From positions 806,001 through 870,000 of the forward strand of contig JALBUN010000011.1 in NCBI GenBank assembly GCA_025174535.1: a stretch of 64,000 nucleotides of DNA, written 5' to 3'. The notes under the pieces were generated by a model. That model searched no databases, had not been told where the DNA came from, and was given only the letters and a program-made list of their open reading frames with translations. How positions within the stretch are numbered: the first letter of the stretch is position 1; the number at the start of each line of letters is the position of its first letter. Both the position numbers and the translations under genes were made by a program. The stretch comes from Cantharellus purpuraceus. Taxonomy: Eukaryota > Basidiomycota > Agaricomycetes > Cantharellales > Hydnaceae. Shown piece after piece: positions 1 through 11,310 of the stretch.

Positions 1-2902
1 GTCGTCCCCGGCACCCCCGTCCCCGGCCTGGGAAACTGCACCGCCAACGCCCTCACCGCCGCCATATCCTCCGCAATCGAATACTGCGACGCGGCCGAGT
101 ACGCAGTCGCCACTGACAGCCCCGACGTGGGCCGTGCCCCGCCGCCGCGCGACGATGCCGACGCGGACTGGCGGCTCGACGAGGTCGTGCGTGTCGCGAG
201 CGGGGACTCGAGTGAACGGGGCAGCGCGGGCGGCAAGGCGCGGATGGTGTCTGTGGGGGTGGGGACGGAGTATATGGACGAGGCGGGGCGGCGCAGAGTG
301 TGGGGTGTCGTCGGTATGGCTGTTGGGAGGAAGCTCACGCCTGCGTCAATGTGTTGTTTTTGCTGTGGTGGTGGTTGTGCGACCGGCCGCGGCGCGGTGG
401 GCGCCGCCATCATGATCATCGGGGGTAGCGACGTGGGCCCATCATCACGCACGACAGACGCGTCCACCGTCCCCTCCTCCTGCGCAGCAGTGCTCTGCGA
501 CGACCCGCGCGAGAGCGACGCCTCGGACTCGGACTCGACGTCGCGGAACGGCATGCGCACGTCCGCATCGCTGGCGGGCGTCGCCGAGCGCATCAGGGGC
601 GGGGGCTGTGGCGGTGCCGTTGCCGTTGCCGTTGCTGTTGCTGGTGCCGCTGCCAGGGCCGCCAGCGCTGTGAGGGCGGGCATGGCTGTAGTGACAGACG
701 GTGAGGATGGCGGGCGTGCGCTGGCGGGATCCCCGTGCGGCGTGCTGGGGGAGATGTGAACGGCCACAGGTCCAGTGGTCGATACGGCGACGGGTCCAGT
801 GGTCACGAGCGGGTCCAGCACCGTCTCCACCATACTCGCGCGATACGGACTGCGCGGCGGACGTTGAGGTGCGCCCGCCGCCGATGCCAATGCCGGCCCT
901 CCAGCGCGAGCCCCAAAGGCAGCGACACCACCGGTCCCCACATACGCACGTTCCGACGACGCCTCACGCGGGTCCTCCTCGAGCACGGCGGGGAGGTTAG
1001 CCACGCGCGCATGCTGCGTCGACGGACGTTGCTGCGATTGACGTCGTTTTGCACCCGCCCCGACACCCGCCAACCCTCCCTCCGCCGACACCTCCTGCCC
1101 CCCATCAACACCACCCTGCGCAGACGACGGCCCTCGCTCCCGTTCCTGCCGCTTCGTCCCACCACCACCGGCACGCAATTCCCTTAGATACGCATCCCTC
1201 GCCTGGGCGTCCCGCGCATAGAGCTCCTGCACGTGCACGTCCACCGGTAGCGGTGCCAGTCCCGGGTTCGGATACGTCGTCGGCAGCAGCAGCTGCTGTT
1301 GTTGCTGCTGCATGTCCCCCTCGGGACTCACCCTGCCGCCTCCCAACCCCAACGACAGCGTCGAGAAGCGCATCTGCAACACGGGCGGTGTCCCCGCCTT
1401 GGCATCGTACTGCACCGTGACGCGCTGTCTCGCAGCCGCCGACGCAGGGGCCGCTGCTGGTGCCGACCGCGGGCTCGGCAACGACTCGCCAGCAGACCAG
1501 GACGACGACGGCAGTGGCGGGGGAAGGCCACCGCCACCCGGGGCCGACCTCGGCGACATCAACCCCTCCCCACTCCCGCGCCCCACGGCGCCATACTCAT
1601 ACCCCGGCCTCGACGCCCCCCGTCCCTTTTCCCCACTCCTACTCCTACTCCTGCTCCTATCCCTATGACTACGCCCCCCAAACGACAACTTTGGCGGCGT
1701 CGACTTGGACAACCGCGTCCCCCTCGATGCCCTCGATGCCCTGGACGCCCGCCTCGACCCCCTGGGAAACCCATACTCATCCCACCCATCCGTCATCCCG
1801 TCCTTGGCGTCCCACCGCTCGTCTTTCCACCCCTTTTCCAGCATGAAACCGTGTCCGCCTTCATAGTCGTCCCTGTGTTTCTCAGCATGGCGTGCACGCA
1901 CGTCTGCATCAAAGGAATCAAAGTCGTCTAGCGTATTCAGACTTGCGAGTGACATGCGTCAATCAAACGAGTCGTTAGCATAAAGGGGCGTGCGTACCCT
2001 TTGATGATGCCGGCGACCAAGGAGCCACGGGCAAAGAGGCGGAGCGCACGACGGGCCATGGCCCCCGCAAACGCAGGGGCGAGCAGACCGACCAGGGCCT
2101 CGATGGCACCGAGCTTGAGTCCCAGCGCAATGTACGGCAGCCCGCGAAAGCGATGGACCTGCTCATGCTCCCGCCGGTGCCGGTCCGCCGAGCCATGCGT
2201 GTCGTCAGAGGCGGCGGCGGCGGCGGCGGCGCGCTTGGCGGAGACGGCGATGCGGCGCTCGTCCATGAGCCCGCGGGCGATGCGGAAAAAGGCGAGGGTG
2301 AAGAGGAGCGCCTGGAGGAGCACGAGGAGGGCGAGGGCGGCGGCACCAAAGAAGAGGGCGAGGCGCTGGAGGACGGGGGAGGTGAAGGCGACGGCGGGCA
2401 CGCGGCGCGGGGCGTCCGCGGCGGAGGGGCCGGGGACGAGGAGGCTCAAGTGCGCCAGGCCGAGGAGCGCGGCGAGGGCGCTGAAGGCGACGGCGGGGGG
2501 GACGGCGGCGAGGAGGGCGGGTGCTGCCACGCGGGCGATGCGCGGGGGGAGGGCGGGGGGGACGAGGTGGGTGCGGGCGAAGAGGACGAGGAAGAGGGTG
2601 TAGAGGGCGACGGGGAGGGCGGATGCGCCTGCCAGGGCCGTGTCGAGGGGCGCAAAGAGGCGGGCGGAGTGGGCGAGGACGGGGAGGTTGTTGGCGAGGA
2701 CGTCGGCGGCGGCGAGGGCGGGGAAGAGGAGGCCGTCGAGGACGAGGAGCCAGCGGGAGCGGTGGGCGTGGCGGGCGAGGGCGAGGGCGACGGGGAAGAA
2801 AAGAAACTCGGCCGCGGCGGGGGCGACGAGGACAAGCTGCTCGGTGCGGGACAGCGCTTGACAACGAAGATTGGCCGCGACGGACAGGCAAATTGAGTTC
2901 AT
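1..2902 (-). CDS. Large multi-pass membrane protein with long low-complexity tail, partial
   Basis: I do not recognise the family. Exon 1 is 2902-1998 and exon 2 runs from 1941 to beyond the window edge; the 56-nt intron 1942-1997 starts GTACGC, ends GCAAG and contains CTAAC. About 948 residues are visible with no stop. The first 300 residues are rich in Ala/Leu and hold about six hydrophobic segments (near residues 22-43, 51-70, 88-110, 125-150, 187-212 and 256-283). A basic/Ala stretch and a short acidic/His loop lie between the fifth and sixth. The rest is Ser/Pro/Arg/Gly-rich, with an R-S repeat, a poly-Gln run near 1290-1310 and a small direct repeat (TTGPVAV twice near 770-810), so it is probably a disordered cytosolic tail. 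The start ATG at 2902 is 218 nt below the SOF1 stop on the same strand. GC is very high, above 70% in 2200-2900. The frame and intron are seen directly; function is unknown. Confidence 0.72.
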
Positions 2903-3120
2903 TTACAAAAAGAGAGAAAGGCGCATGGGGCCAACGAGTGGATGCAGCCCCGCTGCAGTTGGAAGTAGGAGAGAAGAATTACGTTGGCCATCATCATCGT
3001 CATGGCGCCCAATACAGCCAACAACACATTATCTTTTGTGGATCCGAGGGAACAATTCCCCCTACAGCTGCCACAAGCCATACATGCCGACCCTGCCATC
3101 ATCGGTTCCCGACGTCGGCA

Positions 3121-4901
3121 TCACGCCTGCTCCGCAACGACCACCTTCCTCCGCTCCGCCTTGGGCTTGCTCTCCCCAGCCCGCGAATGCCTCCGTCTCC
3201 GATCCTCCTTCGCCTGGCCCGCGTCCAGCATGCTCCTCTTGAGCTGAGTCGCATGCAGCACCGGCCTTGGCAGATGACGTCGTCTGCACCACCATCAGCA
3301 CACGGCACCGCCACGCAAGCACCGCCACGCACCGCGCAATCCTGCCCACCTCCACATCGGCCTTCCACCGCTCCTTCAGCGTCTCCCGATACTCCATCGC
3401 GGCACGCTCCCGCGCATCGATGATCCCCAGCTTCTCCGACGCCCGGGCCTTCCACAGACGCACGTTCCCGTCGTCCGACCCCGACACCACAAACCGCGCA
3501 TCGCCCGTGAACACCGTGCTCAGCACTCTACACCACACGCACCCACGCTCAGCAGGTCACACCGGGCGCCGAACACCACCCACCTCTGCATGCGCTTCGT
3601 GTGGTACACCTCCGGCCGCCCGCCCACGCCCTCCTTCCATATCCGCACCGTGCGGTCCCACCCCCCGCTCACAAACTCGGTCCCCGTCGGACTCCAGTCG
3701 CAGCTCATCACGGCAGACACGTGCGCCTTGTAGATCTGCGTCGGCGTCGCCAGCGCGCGAATGTCAAACGTGTACAGGTTGTGGTCCTCGGACGCCAGCA
3801 GCAGCGTGGTGGGAAACGTGGGCGACCACGACAGCGCGTTGGTGCGCATCTAAGTCAAACGTCAACACAGCGGTGCGCAGGGAGGCTCAGCCACTCGCCT
3901 GCATGACCACCCGCCGCTCCGCCGTCCCCGTCCGAATATCGTACAATATCAACGTCCGGTCCGACCCCACCGTCGCCAGCACAGACGACTCGGACGGGTT
4001 GAACCGCACCGCGGTGACACTCTCCGACGACGTCGAATACGTCAGATTAGACAGCGGCGTCGATCTTGAGACAACATGTTCAGAGAACACGCTCATGTAG
4101 AAAACACACACTTTGACTCGTCCCAGACCTGCACCGTCTCGGCGGCGGTGGCAAACAGCGCGTCCGTACGGTGATGGTCAATAGAGCTAGTTACAAATAC
4201 CCTTGAGCCCCCCCACGTAAGAATGCGCCCGCTACGCACTTGAATGGATGTTTCCCCGCAAACACAGCGAGAGCCTCCCGTGGCTAGGGGGCGTGTCAGA
4301 TCACCACCGCCATCGCGACACGCCTGGGACGACGCACCTCAGATGGCCCCGCGTCCGCGTCCGCGCCGGACGCCGCCGCATCCACCGCCCACATCTTCAC
4401 CGTCCGATCATGCCCACAACTCAACACCCTGTCCCCCTCCCCAAAACACAACCCCGTCAACATCCCCCTGTGTCCCTGCATCCGCGCCACCTCCCTCCGC
4501 TGCGCCAAATCATGCACCAGAATCGCTACACCCCAATACATCAACCACACAAAAAAGCCCTTGAAAAAAACCCACCTCCATCCCCACTCCCACTCACCAC
4601 CCCCCCCACGCCCCCACCCCCCCTCCGCCTCACCGCCACCACCCCCACACTATCCACATGCCCCTCCAAGCTCGCCACAAACGGCCTCGCAAACATCCGC
4701 TCCATCTTCGCCGCATTCAGCGCGCGGTTCCGCTCCCGCGCCCGCGAGAACGGGTGCATCACCGGGTCCAGGTTGCGCGAGAACGGCGTCGCGTCTCCAG
4801 GCCGCAGCGGGAGGTGCTCTGCCGGTGCGTGTTGCAGCACCGATATTTTCTGGCATGGCGTTCATACGACTGAAAAGACACAAGACAGCATCACATACCA
4901 T
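3121..4901 (-). CDS. sof1: SOF1/DCAF13, WD40 protein of the U3 small-subunit processome
   Basis: Nine exons: 4901-4899, 4849-4576, 4525-4338, 4283-4240, 4186-4112, 4064-3899, 3849-3584, 3527-3333 and 3283-3121. They total 1374 nt, or 457 residues, against about 445-490 in the family. SOF1 binds U3 snoRNP and is needed for 18S rRNA maturation in the nucleolus. Family signatures in order are RNLDPVMHPF near the N-terminus, SIDHHRTDALFATA, TVQVWDES, SVLATVGSDRTLILYDIRTG, MRTNALSWSP, NLYTFDIRAL, SAVMSCDWSPTGTEFVSGGW, EVYHTKRMQR, VSGSDDGNVRLWKA and a basic C-terminal tail ending KVVVAEQA. Exon 1 is the start codon alone. Intron 3850-3898 is a GC-AG intron (CAG|GCGAGT). It lies between CAC2 (191 nt upstream) and the membrane-protein gene, all on the same strand. 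All phases close, so it looks intact. Confidence 0.95.
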
Positions 4902-5092
4902 GTGTCCTTGGAAAAAAAAGCGATACAGGTCACGTGACCCGCCAGCGAATCGGCACATTCAAGACGCGACACAATTAACCACGTTAAAATACCACCCAGC
5001 ACCGATCATCGTACACAGGACCCGACCAAGAAACGCAGACAGGAAAACACGACAACGGCGATGCATAAACTACCCCCTACACACCCACGCCC

Positions 5093-7542
5093 TCACGGGT
5101 CCAAGTCACCCACGCGCGTAAGCGCAACACGTCGCTTCTTTTTCACCGGCCCCTGAGACTCCACCTGCCACGCCACCCCCTCCCCCTGACCCTCCGCCGC
5201 CCCAACACCATCCCCACCCCCCACTCCACCAACCCTCTCCTCCCCACCCACCCCCTCGCTCCGCTTCAACGGATTCAACTGCCCCGACAACATCGACGCA
5301 ACCGGCGAATGCTGATGTGACGGCCCAATAGACTGCGCCAGCGACTGCAGCTGAAGCGTCTGCTGCTGAGTATGATACGCCGGCAGGTGCTCGTCCAGCA
5401 CGATAATAGTACAAAACCCGTCCCGCGACGACAACATCAGACATTGCCCGTCGGGCGACCTAAAACACCGTCAACCAACCAGCATCGCGCGCGCAAGTCA
5501 ACACTCACCATGCCATATCCGTAAACTCATCATAATGGAGCTTTGTAAACATGCAAACGGGCCCCGCTTGCTGCGTGTCGTGAATCGTGATCGTGTCCAT
5601 GGTCGCAACCGCAAACAACATACGATACGGCAGCGCAAACACGCTCGCCGGCGTCGACGGCAGAGGAACGGGCGACAATGCAGGCGTCGGAAGCGACTCC
5701 ACAGGCGACGTCGGCGAAGGCACATGGAGGTGAGGCGCAGCCCTCGGGAGAGGCGACGTCGCAGACCTCGGTGTCGGAAGAGGCGTCCTTTTAGTAGATG
5801 TAGAATCACTGTCGGACGGCGCTTCACTGGCAACAGGCGCCGATATATCGACATCGACCGTGGCGTCTTGACCGCGCTCGATCGTCACCCGCTTGGGTGC
5901 AGGTGTCTCTGACACCACATTTGGTCGCAGTTCATAGAGCACAGGAGAGAACTTGACAGCCACGCTGGGCTTTTTGTGTCCCGGAAGCTGAGCCACGGGC
6001 GGTCGGGCAAAATTGGCGCGCGTGTAGATGTACACGGACGAGGCGGACGTCGGGTCAGCGTCACCGGCATTTGCAGCCTTGCGACCGCGAGACGACTCGG
6101 GCTGTTTTGACGACGAACGGCTGGAGCTGGGTATCACCGACGGGTCCTCAAACTGGCCCGCCGGAGTGAGCAACATGGCGCCGTCAGGGCTAAACGTCAG
6201 CCTCCGGAAAAAATTGGTAAAACTCTCATCCCCGTACAACTTGACGGACGACCAAGACGAGGATCCAGAGGGCTGAGGACGTATGGCTGGAAGAGGCGGC
6301 ATGGGCGACGGGGACCGTCCAAAGTGACCGTGGCTAGAAGGAGCCGGTGACCCCGCCGCATTCGAGCCGCTGAATGACGAACGCCGCGACGAAGGTCTCT
6401 CAACCTGGGGCGGTGGAAACATGGTAGGGGTGCTGGCCATCGACGTGGATGGCGTGAGAGGTGCTGCATGGCTAGAGTCTTCTCGTTGTACATGCTCGCT
6501 TATGGCGGACTCTGCATCGCTGGCTGTTGACGATCGACGTATGGCATGTGGGCGGTTCGTGTTCGCACTAGGCGTCCTGCTGTGGCGTACATGCAAACGC
6601 GTATTCCTGCCTACAGCGTGCGTCTCAAAGACACCTTGTTTGGTAGAAATGCTGTAAACATGCACGGCGCGGTCGCTGCTCTGTGTGGCGATAAATTCGT
6701 TCATCGGGTCCCAAGCGACGCCCTGGACATAGTGATTATGTTCCGCGAGCTCGCGGACGCAGGTCCCATCCGCGACGCTAAAAATGCGAGCGGCATTATC
6801 CGTACTACCCGCAATCACGTATTCGCCCGTCGGGCTCCAAGCGAGATCATAAATTTCGTTTGTCGTGCAACTGTCCCAGCCCAGGTATAAGAAAACGACC
6901 AAAACCCTTTTTAGACATCGCTCACCGAAACGATATGCGGACCTTCCAATGTTCAGGGTCTTCATCCGTCACATGTTCACTCCCGTAAGCAGCCGCTGGA
7001 GGACGGTCTGTTTGAGCCCATATTATGATCATTCCATCTTCATGATGGGTAAGTAAACCTGAGCAGCAACTATAGCGCACGACCTACCATCGCCCGCAGA
7101 CGCGATCAGTTCGCCTGAACGGATATCAGCACCACGCGACAAGAGAGTGCACAATACACGTGCCATTTGGACTGAACCTCACTACATTCACTGCTCCAGA
7201 GTGCTTAGTGAGGGTAGACCGGTATTCGACGCGTGGAGGGTGTGGCGGTGGGAGGGGGCCTGAAGACGAAGGGCTGCCTCCTGTGGCGGCTGAGGGTGGC
7301 AAGATGTTGGGACGGACAAGCCAAACCTGGCAGATAGAGCTACTGTGAAGCTCATTGCGAGTCTGAACCTAGCTACCCACCCTAATATTATTGTCCTCGC
7401 CTCCCGTCGCGAGTCTGTAGGAGGTGCCTCCCAGCTGCTCTCTGGGTGCCCGTGACTTGCGCAAAGGAGCGACGGGCTGAAAGTCGCAGGTGGAGATGGG
7501 TTTCTGGTCATGCCAGCGTATCTCGAGAGTTCGAACGCGCAT
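5093..7542 (-). CDS. cac2: CAC2, CAF-1 subunit B (p60-like) histone chaperone WD40 protein
   Basis: Six exons: 7542-7381, 7326-7164, 7114-7088, 7037-6926, 6870-5509 and 5459-5093. They total 2193 nt, or 730 residues. Chromatin assembly factor 1 deposits H3-H4 behind replication forks; this subunit is a WD40 propeller. The N-terminus MRVRTLEIRWHDQKPISTCD is typical. Later signatures are RLATGGEDNNIRVW, HSGAVNVVRFSPNG, NEIYDLAWSPTGEYVIAGS, EHNHYVQGVAWDP, IATQSSDRAVHVYS, LPGHKKPSVAVKFSP and KLHYDEFTDMAWSPDGQCL. A Ser/Pro-rich insert occupies roughly residues 260-380 and a second disordered stretch lies before the final blade. The tail carries KKKRR. Intron 7115-7163 is best read as GC-AG (ATG|GCACGT), because the nearby GT would break the frame. 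Exon 3 is only 27 nt. It is longer than the human p60 (about 560) owing to the inserts. Looks intact. Confidence 0.95.
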
Positions 7543-7623
7543 GGCGTGCAGTCAAGAGCTCCTTGACCACCTCCAATTATTGTCTGAGCGTTACTGCAAG
7601 GGAACGGCTAATCCCGGCTGAGC

Positions 7624-8310
7624 CTAAATATCCGACTCCGCCAAGGCATCAATGAACCTTTCATGATTTGCATCGGCTCCACCAGGAAGGTGGTTCAACT
7701 TGGACACCGGTATACCAAACATCAACTGGCACTACTCCTGACACGTGAGTTCAGGGCTGAACTACACCCTTGGCACACTAGTCCGAGTTGCCACCTTGGC
7801 GCCAATAAAGTTACACTGAAAAGCAAATTTGGCCCGAGTTTCCGAAACGGAAACGATCTCTGCTTTGGGTTTTGACTTTGCATCGGCAATAACAAACAGG
7901 TCAACAATCCCCTTTCCCGAATTCTCACGCCCCTGCTTGATATTCATCGAATGTGGCATTCACATCCTCTGGTTACCGAAGCCGCACGTCCTTTTCGATA
8001 TTGAATCATACAACCGATTTCCTACCATAGACCTTGGTTACATCCTTGACGTTGAAACTCAATCTTTGTGCTCGGCGTATGACAAATGAATTGAAACAAC
8101 CACCTGAACGAGCTTTCCTGGACATACGTCAAGCATGATGCGGACTCACGCACCTTTGGTTATTGGATCGATCTTCTTGTATTGAGCACACCACACCCAG
8201 GACATAGGCCATTCGGTGGTTGCTGGACCTGGCTTGACTACGAATTTCCACAGATCATCCCAAGTATGGTCAATGTCACATTGAAAATCGTGAGTGGATG
8301 TGAAGCGAAC
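7624..8310 (-). CDS. Unresolved multi-exon coding interval, 5' end not found
   Basis: No long ORF exists here, but five blocks splice into one frame: 8310-8154, 8103-8026, 7968-7929, 7875-7815 and 7731-7624. Each is separated by a GT-AG intron of 50-83 nt, and together they give 147 residues and a stop. Coding-looking stretches are DIDHTWDDLWKFVVKPGP, EWPMSWVWCAQYKKIDPITK and a C-terminal FGIPVSKLNHLPGGADANHE. No start codon was placed; upstream exons would lie in 8310-8500. A competing open reading through 7960-7770 in another frame (GKGIVDLFVIADAKSKPKAE) is also protein-like, so the splicing is uncertain. I do not recognise a family. It may be a real small gene or a decaying one. It lies just upstream of CAC2 on the same strand. 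Confidence 0.35.
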
Positions 8311-8499
8311 CTGATGGCCATGCACATACGACTAAAGCAAATGTCCCACCAGCCCTCTGCTAGTCTATCAGAAGTAAGAACAACCAGCGTGTTGAGCTCG
8401 CATCTTGACGCAAACCCGCCATCACTGAGCCTCATTCGCATTGGGCACCGACAGCCAGCGCTGAGGGACATTGGCGCGCCCGGTATCCAGCATACCTAG

Positions 8500-9600
8500 C
8501 GATCCGCCCCCGTTCTTCGGAAGTGATGTTAAATCAGCTTGGCAATCTCCTCGTACCCTCGTTCACCTTCTTCTCCCTGCGATCACCGATAAGGAGAGAG
8601 CGTCGTCGTCCGTCATTATCGCCTCATTCTCCAGCTGACTAGCTCGGGCTCACGATCACCATCGATAACAGTCTTCTTTACATGACCACGCTGCTACATA
8701 TTCATGTGGCGTCAGTAATATGAAAATGGTATGAGCTAGATAGATACACTTCGCGGTTTCCCGACTCCATAATTGGGGCTTCTTCCTCTTCCTTTCCCCC
8801 TCTTCATCATCATGATGATCTTCTTCGCGGTGACGACTCTTGCTGTTCTCCTTCATTTGGGGCATGTCCACTCCATGTAATTCCCTACGTCATGGCCATT
8901 CTTCATAGGGACGTGTAATAGCAGGGATGCGAGTCTCCTCTTTTGATACAACGCTACTTATCGCAATCGAGGAGCTTAGGTTTGAACTATTGAGACTCTG
9001 ATCATGTCGATGTCAGTGTGCGCTGTTCTTAACTGAAAAAAATACAGCTCATCCAATGTAACTAAGTAGCAATTTCCTCCCCGCCGACCTTCCTTCCCGG
9101 GTTCATGACGTCTTTAATAGAAGGATGTAACGTCCGCATGTCTCGGCGGTCACATTGTCCTCCACCTTATGACTCTAATCTTACGCAGAAGGCCGGTGGG
9201 GCTTGCATACTCTGGTGCCGTGTAACACCAACATACTCATCAAGCTACTGACCTATCATCGTTCCGCAAGTTGATCATGTAGAACTGAGAAGAGGGATTG
9301 CTTCATCAAACCGAGCCTAACATAAAGTCTTGGTCGTCGACCCTATCACATGCGTATGCATCATCCTCCCGGTAACCAAATTATCCCCACTATCTTGCCT
9401 TAACGCAAGACCTGGTGACTTGAGGCAATGCCCGAGGTCTGTGTTAAACCTCTAGTGATGCACCGTGGACAGACGCCTCTTGAGCCAACTTCGGCCCAGT
9501 CAGGATCTTCAGGGTCGTCTCTGCAAGCCTGCAGCACGACCTGTAATCCTCAATATGCGAATTACTTATCAATAAGAATAGTGTCGTACCAGCAGATGTG
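8500..9600. other. Intergenic stretch with nothing recognised
   Basis: About 1.1 kb at lower GC than the first 7 kb. Short open frames exist on both strands but none has convincing composition, splice structure or motifs. One acidic/basic 71-codon frame near 8656-8871 (minus) looks like chance purine richness. Confidence 0.5.
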
Positions 9601-9612
9601 ACCCTGAATATC

Positions 9613-10026
9613 TCATAGCGTGGTCTTTCCAAGGGCCATCATAAGGGAAAGAGCGATCAGAACCAGCACCACCAACCAACTCCCGCTCATAAGGACAAGT
9701 TCTCCATTGCTGAATGGTTCCATCTCCGAACCACTCTCTTCTCTACGAATCTCATCTCCAAACTCATACTCCTCATCATCTCTCACAGATGGACGCTTGG
9801 ACTGAGAGGACAATCGCGATGCATCGAGAGAAGACAGAGAGTGTTTTCTAAGGTGGCCACCGTGCCCAGGCGCCATGTGACTAAAAGGGCGAGTAGTACT
9901 GTCTGAAGCCGGGGTTTGGGGCTGGGATTGGTCATGGCCTAGGGGATAGTTGACCTCATCTACACCCCTGTCGTAGGCGAAGGCCAGAAGTGACAATTCG
10001 GAAGGGCTTGAGGGAGGCGAAGCCAT
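9613..10026 (-). CDS. Small hypothetical protein with one C-terminal membrane segment
   Basis: A single open frame of 137 codons starts at 10026 in good context (CACCATGGCT). The first 110 residues are hydrophilic and Ser/Pro/His-rich with an acidic patch (DDEEYEFGDE). They are followed by a strongly hydrophobic segment of about 20 residues (SWLVVLVLIALSLMMALG) and then a stop. The topology fits a tail-anchored protein. It could equally be the 5' exon of a longer membrane protein, since the frame stops right after the segment; I found no convincing downstream exon. No family recognised. Confidence 0.45.
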   Translation of the reverse strand: MASPPSSPSELSLLAFAYDRGVDEVNYPLGHDQSQPQTPASDSTTRPFSHMAPGHGGHLRKHSLSSLDASRLSSQSKRPSVRDDEEYEFGDEIRREESGSEMEPFSNGELVLMSGSWLVVLVLIALSLMMALGKTTL

Positions 10027-10029
10027 GGT

Positions 10030-11310
10030 GGGGTTTCAAAGTCCGAAAAACCTTCTCAACGCACCACTGCTCTGGTGAAAACTGTGCCAACGTAAAGGTT
10101 CGCTGCCTAAAAGCCTTTGATTAGTCGGTGACTAGACCATCGCTACCTGTCGCTGTGCAGTATGGACTGCTAGAGTTGGTCACCTTTCCCACGGTCCACT
10201 GGTAAGCGAACAGTGACAGACTCTAAATGGCACGACGATATGGTTCAACAAGGACTCTAAGATCGTCTCGGTTATGAGTGCCACCGCCATCGTGGTTCTC
10301 AAGACTTCCATTGGTGCATGCTGACCGACCTTCTCGCGACATCATTCCCTTGTTTGACTTCGGAACTGCACCATCATGCATGCCGCTCGACGTGAACACT
10401 GTTCGCACCGGTGCTTTCGTTCTTCCAACCTTCTGCGGCTTGCATTTGACCCACTGTCACCATCTTTTGATTCATAGTCAGAGCCAATTACAGTAAATTA
10501 GATTGCTTTTGAAGGCGGGTATCAATCCAGAGTTCTGTGCGCACGCAGGCTGTGAACGTCATTGAGGTGGTCTCCCTGGCAATCAGGGAAGTTTGGAAGT
10601 TGAGCTGTGCCTGCAGACGTCGTGAAATAACATGATCACATTTCAGTTCAAGTTTTCCGTAACTTTTCATCAGGATATCATCAAAACATTGATACACAGC
10701 TGATTTAGACGACATGACTGCATGAAATCCGCAAGTCTGGGATCGATGGGCGGACTATGCGAAGTTTGTGTGTTGATTAATGAAATGCGATGATACGTGT
10801 TCAGGTGAAAGAGACACTTGTGTGATGGCTTGTAACGTCGGTTGTACACGTACGGCAGATTGACGTGCGAGCGCCTAAGGACCCCTCAAGGAGAGTTTCT
10901 AGTTCTGGCGGCAGTTTTGCAACCGATGTAGAACTGTTATCAGTGAGTGACTAATGGAGCTTCGCCATTCACGGTTCTGAAACATACCCGAACGTGTGAT
11001 AGCACCGCCATGCAGCCTCGCCGCCCGGTGTCACTGTTGTGGGACCTGCCCTTTTGTCAAGGACATTTTAAAAGTATAAAAGCTGTAATACCAAGTTCAT
11101 TGCCATCAAGCCTCCTACCACCTCTCATTTTACTCCACCACTTTATTGGCCTGGTCTGCCGTTCCTTCCTTTAGTGCAACCAGCTTTCCATAATCGTACG
11201 GCTTAGGTCCACGAATTGTGGGTTCCTCACAGCCTGTCCTTTATTTCTAACCCCAAGTCCTCGTCCAGAACTTCCTCAACTTCCTCAACTTCGACTTCAC
11301 AATTTTCACA
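10030..11310. other. Intergenic stretch with weak coding fragments
   Basis: Two minus-strand frames look mildly protein-like: 10715-10488 (75 codons, starting MSSKSAVYQC) and a stretch near 10480-10290 containing EERKHRCEQC, which resembles the start of a zinc finger. I could not join them by consistent splicing. The last 250 nt before 11311 are CT-rich, as expected for the promoter and leader of the downstream secreted-protein gene. Confidence 0.3.

Noticed and set aside
127..759. 210-codon plus-strand frame in the GC-rich left end
   Set aside because: It is antisense to the continuous minus-strand exon of the membrane-protein gene; high GC makes stops rare in all frames.
2153..2896. 247-codon plus-strand frame rich in Glu and Gly
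   Set aside because: Antisense shadow of the Ala/Leu-rich membrane segments of the minus-strand gene; composition is low-complexity only.
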